Shown here one piece after another: positions 56,702 through 64,000 of a stretch of 64,000 nucleotides of DNA. This DNA comes from Pelobates cultripes (lineage: Eukaryota; Chordata; Amphibia; Anura; Pelobatidae). Numbering within the stretch: position 1 is the stretch's first letter; each line of letters starts with the position of its first letter. The stretch is taken from positions 95,980,356 to 96,044,355 of the forward strand of contig OW240917.1 in NCBI GenBank assembly GCA_933207985.1. The letters run 5' to 3'. Made by a program: the position numbers and the translations under genes. The notes beneath the pieces are model-generated. The model ran no database searches and was not told where the DNA came from. It worked only from the letters and a program-made list of their open reading frames with translations.

Positions 56702-57596
56702 ATGGCCATAGATCCTGTAGAATTGTGTCAGCACATAGCTGCTTGCGAGAGAAAGCTATTGGAGAATGATCACCGTATGGATCAGTTTGCCCAGGCTTTC
56801 AGTACGCTCCTTACTCGAACAGCGCATCTGCAACCTGCGGCTTCTCCAACTGTGTTACCTCCGCCTAATGTATCTCCTGTAGTACATAAGGTACCTACTA
56901 TCTCCCTATCTCCTCCCTTGCGTTTTGATGCTAATATTCAAGAATGCCGGGGATTAATTAACCAAACTGAGTATAATGTTGAGGCCTCACCGGGATCTTT
57001 TCCCACTGACAGAGCTAAAATTGGTTACCTGATGAACCAACTTAAAGGTAAAGCTTTAGCTTGGGCCAACCCATTATGGGAGAGTTGTAGGAGCATTGCA
57101 CACAATTACCAGGAATTCCTTGCAGAATTTAAAGTTACGTTTGAACCTTTAGGCAGGGAGGATGACGCCTCCACTGCCCTAATGCATATTAGACAAGGGA
57201 ACCGGTCTATCTCGGAGTATGCCATAGGATTTCGCACCTTGGCTTCCGAGGTAGACTGGACAAACAGCGGATTAATCTCAGCATTTAAGAAGGGATTATC
57301 TGAGACTATGTTGGATGAGATTGCTGCCAAAGAACTATCCAAAAAACTCAATGAGTTTATTACGTTTATTATGCTAATTGATAATAGACTCAGAACCAGA
57401 AATAAAACCAGAAGTATTTCTCCAGACTGGTTGTTCCTGACCTCTCTATACAGTCCGAACCTGAACCTATGCAGTTGGGGGTCACTAGACTGTCTGAGGC
57501 AGAAAGACAATATAGGAGAAAAGAAGGCCTGTGGTAAAAAAGGACATATGAGGAGTACTTGTCCCATACGTCCGGAAAACTACCGCACCTAACAAC
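56702..57596 (+). pseudogene. Chromovirus gag, knuckle damaged
   Basis: The frame opens MAIDPVELCQHIAACERKL and runs to CPIRPENYRT. The capsid part shows AKIGYLMNQLKGKALAWANPLWE and FLAEFKVTFEPLGREDDASTAL. It also shows IRQGNRSISEYAIGFRTLASEV and LISAFKKGL. This is the sushi-type gag related to mammalian PEG10/RTL proteins. The C-terminal third is frameshifted: only GKKGHMRSTC of a CCHC knuckle remains, and its first cysteine pair is disrupted. Gag would assemble particles and package RNA. Here the end is broken, and the downstream protease is separated by a DNA transposon. Confidence 0.88.
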
Positions 57597-57671
57597 CTTA
57601 AGGGGACAGGTCTTAGGTGTAATGGATGCATCTTCTGGGAATAACATAAATAGATTTCTCCTTGATATTAA

Positions 57672-59771
57672 CCCCTTAAGGACGGAGCCAAATGTACACG
57701 TTGTGAACAAAACAAAATGTAAACAAAACCTGGCATTTGCGCTACATGTCTGTCCAACCGTAATACACCTCTTTCATAGTAAATGCACCCACCCTTATTA
57801 TATATCATTTTATTCAGGGGAAACAGGGCTTTCATTTAATATCAAATATTTAGCTATGAAACATAATTTAATATGAAAAAATGGGAGAAAATAAGATTTT
57901 TTTGGATTTTTTTAGTTCTACATGACATTTTAACGGTCAATGTCATAATACTGTTTGCTTTTACTGCAATAAAATACACATATTTGTATTCAGCAAAGTC
58001 TCACGTGTAAAACAGTACCCCCTATGTACAGGTTTTATGGCGTTTTGGGAAGTTACAGGGTCAAATATAGCACGTTACATTTGAAATTGAAATTCGCCAG
58101 ATTGGTTACGTTGCCTTTGAGACTGTATAGTAGCCCAGGAATGAAATTTACACCCATAATGGCATACCATTTGCAATAGTAGACAACCCAAGGTATTGCA
58201 AATGGGGTATGTCCAGTCTTTTTTAGTAGCCATTTGGTCACAAACACTGGCCAAAGTTAGCGTTAGTATTTGCTTGTGTGTGAAAAATGCAAAAAACGCC
58301 AATTTTGGCCAGTGTTTGTGACTAAGTGGCTACTAAAAAAGACTGGACATACCCTGTTTGCAATACCTTGGGTTGTCTACTACTGCAAATGGTATGCCAT
58401 CATAGGGTAATTTTCATTCTTGGGCTACCATAGGGTCTCAAAGGCAACGTAACCAATCTGGCGAATTTTAATGTGAAAAAAATGAAACGCAAGCCTTATA
58501 TTTGACGCTGTAACTTTTGAAAACACTATAAAACCTGTACATGAGGGGTATTGTTGTACTCGTGAGACTTCACTGAACACAAATATTTGTGTTTCAAAAC
58601 AGTAAAAAGTATCATAGCAATAATATTGTCCGTTTAATGCTGTTTGTGCGTGAAAAATGCAAAAAACTTCACTTTTACTGGCGATATCATCGTTGTAATA
58701 CATTTTACTGTTTTGAAACACTAATATTTGTGTTCAGCGAAGTCTCCTGAGTAGAACAGTACCCCACATGTACAGGTTTTATGGTGTCTCGGAAAGTTAT
58801 AGGGTTAAATATAGTGCTAGCAAATTAAATTCCCTTTACTTTCGGCATGGGTTGTCATGCAGGTCCTGCTAATTGTAATTAATAAAGATACCTAATTATG
58901 TAAAAATATTACATAAATATATATGTAGAATCAATATATGTATATATATACGTATGTGTATATATATGTATATATCTATATAATTTTTTAAAAATATTTT
59001 TATTTATATATAGGTATATATATAGTGATATATACGTATATATTTATGTGTATAAATATATATATTATTTCGCTCTATGTGTATTTTGATATATATATAT
59101 ATATATTAATTTCACAATACAGTTAGAACGAAATAACACACATCTATATATTTTTTAATTATTTATTTTTAATTATTTTTGTAATTTTATTTTTTAACGT
59201 ATTTACATTTAATTTTTTTTTATAATATATATAAATATATATATAACAATTATATATATATTTAATCAGTATCAGTCTACGTGTAATTTGATATTAATAT
59301 ATATATATAATTATATATATATTAATAGTAAAATACACCTAGACGGTGTACATGTGTGTATGTATATGTGTATATATATACTTTGATCATATATATAATA
59401 TATATATATGATCTAAGTATATATAATTTTATTTTTTTACACTTTTAACTTATTTTACTTTTATTTTCAGCCAGCAGGGGGACCCCCTGTAATTACAGGC
59501 AGCCCCCCTGCTGGCAATACAGAAGCCAGCTATACCCGGCCATGTGATTGTGGGGTCCTCGCTAGGACCCCACTCTCACACGGCCGGGGGCTTCCTGGAG
59601 GACGGTCGTGCCGCGGGGGGCTCCCTGGGAGTCCCCCCCACCGCGATCGCCGGCGTGGGACCGCCGGCGACCGGGTAAGTACAGAAAGACCGGAGGGCGT
59701 ACTATTACGCCCGGCGGCGTTTAGAGCCGCCTATTAGAGGACGTAATAGTACGCCCTGCGGTCTTAAGGGG
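57672..59771. mobile_element. 2.1-kb TTAA-flanked foldback transposon inside the chromovirus
   Basis: TTAA lies at both edges (57668-57671 and 59772-59775). The ends CCCCTTAAGGACGG and, inverted, CCCCTTAAGACCGC form a short terminal inverted repeat. About 290-bp inverted arms (57962-58253 and 58307-58600) share GGCATACCATTTGCAATAGT, ATGTCCAGTCTTTTTTAGTAG and ACAAACACTGG. A long (TA)-rich region follows (58900-59440), then a GC-rich end with AGGGCGTACTATTACGCCC-type hairpins. No transposase is present. A piggyBac or Kolobok origin is inferred from the TTAA target. Confidence 0.88.
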
Positions 59772-59775
59772 TTAA

Positions 59776-59936
59776 GATCATAGTTGACAAAAAACTTTTC
59801 ATGCAAGGCCCTGATGGACTCAGGTGCAGCAGGAAATTTCATTGATGTTCATTTTGTTAAAAAGAATGCTATACCTATCAAGGAGAGAATATCACCTCTT
59901 GCCGTTGAGGCTATTGATGGGAGACCACTCTTTTAA
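59776..59936 (+). pseudogene. Chromovirus protease remnant
   Basis: [16 protein letters not shown] at about 59811-59860 is the aspartic protease active-site block. It is followed by [15 protein letters not shown] and a TAA. The preceding frame contains a TAG close to the TTAA insertion. Confidence 0.8.
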
Positions 59937-61147
59937 CCCTTAATTACCCATGAAACCTTGCCCATTAACATGCCTTACATAAGGAATATATAATATTCCA
60001 AGTTATTGCATCTCCTTCTTGCCCTATCATATTAGGCTTTCCTTGGCTTGGTAAGCACAACCCTCATATCGACTGGGCTAATGGGGAAATATTGGAATGG
60101 GGAAAGGATTGTAATGGGAAGTGTATGTTACACCTCACCAAGAGAGTGGGTACCATTAAATTACCCACTACTACACCTCAAACCCCCGAAGTTCCCATAC
60201 AATACCGGAAGGTTAAGGAAGTATTTAGTAAGAGTCAGTCCAATATCTTACCTCCTACAGGACTGCTCCATAAATCTGTTACCCGGCGCTATGCCACCTA
60301 AAGGGGCAGTATATGCCTTATCGCCACAGGAGAGTAAAATAATGGAAGAATATATCAAAGACTCAGTAAACAATGGCCATATACGGAAATCATTCTCACC
60401 TGCTTTTTTGTAGAAAAGAAAGATGAAGAATTACGTCCATGCATTGACTACAGAGCATTAAATAAGATTACTGTTAAGAATGCCTCTGCTATTCCTCTCA
60501 TTTGCGAATTGTTTGATAGACTCCAGGGTGCTAAGATCATTACCAAACAGGATCTCAGGAGTGCATACAATTTGGTAAGAATCAAGGAAAATTATGAGTG
60601 GAAAACGGCATTTAACACTAGATGCAGGCACTATGAGTACCTTGGTATGCCTTTTGGGCTATGCAATGCACCGGCTGTATTCCAGGATTTTATTAATGAT
60701 GTACTCAGGGATTATATCTATTCATTTGTCCTGGTTTATTTGGATGATATCCTTATTTATTCCCCTGACCTTCAAACCCACCACAAACAGGTCAAACAAG
60801 TATTGCAGACTTTACTGGAAAACAAACTTTATTGTAAATTGGAAAAATGCTTTTTTGATCAGACTGAAGTACAGTTTTTGGGGTATAACATTTCTGCCTC
60901 TGGTTTTCAGATGGACCCTAAGAAACTAGAGGCTGTTATACAGTGGCCAGTACCTAGCGGACTAAAAACCATGCAAAGATTTATTGGGCTTGCGAACTAT
61001 TACAGAAGATTTATGAAGGGGTTTTCTTCTGTAATAGCCCCCATCACCAATATGACACGTAAGGGGTTTGTAGTACGGTATGGTCTAAGGAAGCTAGAGA
61101 GGATTTTGAACTTCTTAAACAAAGGTTTGCTTCTGCTGACATACTGA
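59937..61147 (+). pseudogene. Chromovirus protease-RT linker and reverse transcriptase
   Basis: Linker pieces appear in shifting frames ([14 protein letters not shown] at about 60037-60080, [15 protein letters not shown] at about 60288-60340). From about 60401 a frame stays open to 61147. It carries [33 protein letters not shown] (catalytic aspartate) and YLGMPFGLCNAPAVFQ. VLVYLDDILIYS with YLDD follows at about 60737-60748, then FLGYNIS and FIGLANYYRRFM. The RT core looks sound, but the frame shifts at the start of RNase H (about 61075), so no complete polyprotein can be made. Confidence 0.88.
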
Positions 61148-61176
61148 GACACCCTGACACCAGCAAACCCTTCATA

Positions 61177-61800
61177 TTGGAAGTCGATGCCTCTGAAACT
61201 GGAGTAGGGGCGGTTCTTTCTCAAAGGGAGAGTCAGGACACCGCTTTGCATCCTTATGGTTACTTTTCCAGAAAGTTGTATCCCACTGAGCGCAGTTATG
61301 ATATTGGCAACAGAGAATTGTTGGCCATTGTCCTAGTGCTTAAAGAGTGGCAACATCTTTTGGAAGGTTCCAAGGATCCCCTTTTGATCATTATGGACCA
61401 TAAGAATTTGGCTTATATAGGGGATGCTAAACGTCTATCTTCTAGACAGGCTAGAGGGTCTTTGTTTCTGTCTCGCTTTAACTTCCTTATAACTTACAGA
61501 CCTGGTCCCAAAAATGTGAAGGCTTATGCCTTGTCTAGACAGTTTGATACTGAGTCTTTACAGGAACACGAGACATCCCCTATCGTGCCTCCTGAATGTA
61601 TCATCGCTTCCGCTATAATGGAGGCTCAGTCTCAGGCACCATGCAATAAACCACTGGACAAATTGTTTGTTCCATTAGGTGAAAGAATGAATGTGCTAAA
61701 GGTGTTCCACGACAATGTGACTGCTGGACACACAGGTATCAATAAATCCATATCTGCGATCACGAGATCATTTAGTGGGATTCCCTTAAAAACGATGTAA
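61177..61800 (+). pseudogene. Chromovirus RNase H and integrase zinc finger
   Basis: EVDASETGVGAVLSQ (RNase H aspartate), GNRELLAIVLVLKEWQHLL, IMDHKNLAYI and YRPGPKNVKAYALSR are present. The last has lost the usual AD before ALSR (YA here). The frame goes on into the integrase H2C2 region, with FHDNVTAGHTGINKS. It stops at ITRSFSGIPLKTM, where the zinc-finger cysteines should follow in another frame. Confidence 0.85.
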
Positions 61801-62444
61801 AGGACTATGTGCAGGCTCGTTCAGTTTGTGCCATTTCTAAGGTCCCTCATAAGCTTCCTTGTGGTTTGTTGCAACCACCTCCTGTACCTAGTGTTCCATG
61901 GTCCCACTTGTCAATGGACTTCATCGTTCTTATGGTGGTTGACCGTTTCTCCAAGATGGCTCATTTTATTCCACTTAAAAAATCGCCAACCTCTCAAGAC
62001 CTGGTTCTTATCTTTATACGTGAGATTGTCCGACTGCATGGCATTCCTCACAATATTGTGTCTAATAGCGTCTCTCAGTTTGTGTCTCAGATTTGGAGGG
62101 CGTTCAGTAAACAGTTCGACATTGAATTGTCTTTTTCTTCTGCTTACCATCCCCAAACTAATGGTACGGCTGAGAGGGCTAACCAGTCATTAGAGTTATA
62201 TCTGCGTTGTTTTGTAAAAAGCACTCAAGATAAATGGTCCGAATTACTACCAAGGGCCGAGTTTGCTAGGAACAACGCTACCCATGACTCTTCTGGTCAC
62301 AGCCCATTCTTTGCTAATAACGGTCGTCATCCTACTGTCCTACCGGCTGTTTTCTCTGAGACAACTATACTTGCTTTGGATTATCGCCTTTCTTCTATCC
62401 ATGATATTTGGACCAAAGTTTTCCAGTCTCAAAACTGCGGCTAA
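61801..62444 (+). pseudogene. Chromovirus integrase core with a lost catalytic residue
   Basis: LSMDFIVLMVVDRFSKMAHFIPL supplies the first aspartate and HPQTNGTAERANQSLE the glutamate. The second aspartate block, normally SDRG-SQF, reads VSNSVSQFVSQI here, so the catalytic aspartate is replaced by asparagine. The first block also lacks the usual spacer residues before VVDRFSK. The cysteines of the HHCC finger are partly missing. Integration by this protein is not expected. Confidence 0.85.
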
Positions 62445-62950
62445 TTGCTTCAAGTTCTATGCGGATAAACCGCGGGGTGCCAACCCCGTTTACCAAATGG
62501 GTGACAGGGTATGGTTATCATCGCGCAACATCAAATTGAAAGTTCCTAGTATGAAGTTTGCACCCAGATTCCTGGGCCCCTTTCGTATCCTTCGGAAGAT
62601 TAACCCTGTGTCATATTCTCTGGCCCTCCCGGCCTCATTACGTATTCCTAATGCCTTTCATGTGTCGCCACTCAAACCTCTTGTTTGCAATAAATATACT
62701 GTCTCAAGTGTCCCTCCTCCTCCCTTAGTTGTTTCTGGACAGGAAGAGTATAATGTCTCTTCCATAATTGATTCCAGGTTTTCTCGGGGCACTTTACAGT
62801 ACAGGTGGATTGTAAAGGTTATGGACCAGCCGATCGTTCTTGGATTCCGGCATCTGATATACATGCTGGGCGCAAGATTCACTATTTTCACGCCAAGTTT
62901 CCTCTCAAGCCTGGTCCTGCCCGCCCTGTGGGCGTTCTTCAGCTGGGGGG
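62430..62950 (+). pseudogene. Chromovirus integrase C-terminus and chromodomain
   Basis: GDRVWLSSRNIKLKVPS, APRFLGPFRILRKINPVSY (GPF module) and NAFHVSPLKPL precede a chromodomain. The domain starts EEYNVSSIIDSRF and continues, after a frameshift at about 62805, with CKGYGPADRSWIPASDI. Chromodomains target chromovirus integration to histone marks. The frame break falls between its beta-strands. Confidence 0.85.
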
Positions 62951-62953
62951 TAA

Positions 62954-63324
62954 TGTCACGTGTTCATCCGCATATAAAAATGTGATTAATGACATTTACT
63001 GTTTTGACAGGAAAAGTTGTGCCGAGCAACATTACTGTCCTGACAGGAAAAGTTGTGCCGAGCAGCAATCAAATCCACAGGAGGGTTTGTGCTGAGCAGC
63101 AATTATGCAAATGGAAACCTGATTTTTACTTCCCTGTATTCTTGTATCCCTGACTTCTGGCTTTCCCTTATCTTTGTGTCTCTTTTTGTATCCCCTGACC
63201 TCGGCAAGTATCCTGACTACTCTTTGGTACGTTATGTCTGGCCATTCTAAGGCCCGGTAATACGTTACCTATTAGTCATCTGTCTGACACAATTCTACGT
63301 GCTGATCAACTAGTAATCCTGACA
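62954..63324 (+). repeat. 3' LTR of the chromovirus, with a ~165-bp deletion
   Basis: It matches the 5' LTR except that everything between GGAAACCTG and TTTTTACTTCCC is missing. The missing part includes the TATTTAG region. About 5% substitutions occur in the first 100 bp. The preceding GCTGGGGGGTAA is the likely polypurine tract. Confidence 0.9.
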
Positions 63325-63329
63325 TGCCC

Positions 63330-63765
63330 ATACATATAAGGTGTCTAGGATTATTATTATGCATACAGAAATGTGATGAAACAGAGTGTTTTTTAAAATC
63401 CTTTTTCGATATTTCAGCAGTGTTTTGCTATTCTTACTTTTAGTAGTCTGATTGTTATTCCTATATATTGGATGCCACGTGGGCACTCCAATAAATAGAT
63501 AACATTTTTACTATTACCCAATATTGTATCTTTTACATTATAAACTTTCCCAGTTCTATTAGATTTAAATGTTATTCTTAATCTTTCTTTAGTTTTGGTT
63601 TGTCTGCAAGCTAAAAACTCGGGCTTATATGGACTTACCACACTTCTGATGAAGCCTTTGAAGCGACGAAACACGTAAAGTGGAGTCCAGTTTTAGTACC
63701 TTTTTATTGTTTTCATCCCTTATATATGTAATAAAAGGGATGAAAACAATAAAAAGGTACTATAT
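63330..63765 (-). pseudogene. Penelope-like element 2, GIY-YIG nuclease portion
   Basis: The minus-strand frame 63674-63414 encodes FRRFKGFIRSVV, then TKERLRITFKSNRTGKVYNV, then a GIY-YIG nuclease core NVIYLLECPRGIQYIGITIR with LLKVRIAKH. After a stop the sequence reads on to 63330. It meets the chromovirus at TGCCC, and its continuation is at 56153. The N-terminal reverse transcriptase is absent; the element begins at the hairpin 63694-63762. Penelope proteins combine a telomerase-like RT with this nuclease. Confidence 0.8.
63694..63762. repeat. Perfect 28-bp-arm hairpin at the Penelope terminus
   Basis: TAGTACCTTTTTATTGTTTT (continuing CATCCCTT) at 63694-63721 is the exact inverse of 63735-63762, with a 13-nt loop. 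Confidence 0.95.
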
Positions 63766-63774
63766 CGCTTAGTT

Positions 63775-64000
63775 CTTACAGTCTTTCGGTATACGAATGA
63801 CTCCATGGGAAGGCTATCTGGGTTAAGTCTTTTCGTATGCTCCAAACCTTCCGAATGGCCGGTATTCGTATGCTTTCGTGGAGACAGCCAGGCGTTCCAT
63901 TGTTTCAGCGGTGTTCAGCAGAAAAAGTTTTGTTTTTAGTTCCATAGAAATAGAGCCAAACACCGCTGAGCTTTTGCGTGGTTTAAAATGGCCGCTGCCT
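63775..64000. mobile_element. LTR-like fragment running off the window
   Basis: CAGCGGTGTTCAGC ... AACACCGCTGAGC and AAAATGGCCGC resemble the region at 39500-39600 of the LTR-like family. TTCGTATG/CATACGAA motifs occur throughout. The right end is outside the window. Confidence 0.5.

Larger units (their letters stand above)
56159..63324 (+). mobile_element. Chromovirus (Gypsy, sushi-type) LTR retrotransposon, nested in Penelope 2
   Basis: The 5-bp duplication TGCCC flanks it (56154-56158 and 63325-63329). LTRs lie at 56159-56694 and 62954-63324, with TGTCACG ... CTGACA ends. Order is gag, protease, RT, RNase H, integrase, chromodomain. A TTAA element (57672-59771) interrupts the gag-protease junction. 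No canonical tRNA primer site follows the LTR; the gag ATG comes 7 bp after it. That is compatible with the self-priming described for the Tf1/sushi group, but not proof of it. Multiple lesions make the copy inactive. Confidence 0.92.

Overview
The window looks like transposon-rich intergenic DNA from an anuran amphibian. This is inferred from its repeat families: a CR1-like LINE with a 3' end common in frogs, many TTAA-flanked MITEs starting AAAGGAACACTATAGTG or AAAGGGACACTCCAGTG, TTAACCCCTTAAGG elements, hAT elements, Penelope elements, a vertebrate chromovirus and a Gmr1-type Gypsy element. No conserved single-copy vertebrate gene, rRNA or tRNA was recognised. There is one assembly gap of 100 N (46785-46884).

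Layout. 1-13300 is mostly AT-rich unrecognised DNA. A 1.9-kb hAT-type element (1176-3080) packed with ACAT/ACAG microsatellite sits inside a decayed mariner-like element. 13300-15690 is a dead Penelope element with an inverted copy of its 3' end placed upstream. 15690-22340 is almost empty. 22740-26460 is a minus-strand CR1-like LINE with an ORF1 esterase, an endonuclease remnant and an open reverse transcriptase. 29548-31117 is a second hAT-type element with perfect 8-bp target duplications, again filled with microsatellite.

34513-37739 is the most gene-like locus. Five exons join in frame into a 399-residue protein with a Harbinger-type Myb/SANT domain and a C-terminal coiled coil. Two introns carry MITEs, and the 3' flank carries an antisense, internally deleted copy of exon 1. 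38763-42870 is a mosaic of LTR-like elements, MITEs, foldbacks and a minisatellite. 43503-46655 is an uninterrupted 1050-codon hAT transposase with a BED finger. After the gap, 46885-52318 is a minus-strand Gypsy element whose integrase precedes its reverse transcriptase (Gmr1 type), with a SAP-like and SCAN-like gag.

54279-63765 is a deep nest. A minus-strand Penelope element is split by a plus-strand chromovirus (56159-63324, flanked by TGCCC). That chromovirus is itself split by a 2.1-kb TTAA element. A TA-flanked foldback element lies in the Penelope flank. Overall this is a layered transposon graveyard. Two coding units remain intact (the Myb-like gene and the hAT transposase), and an open CR1 RT frame survives.
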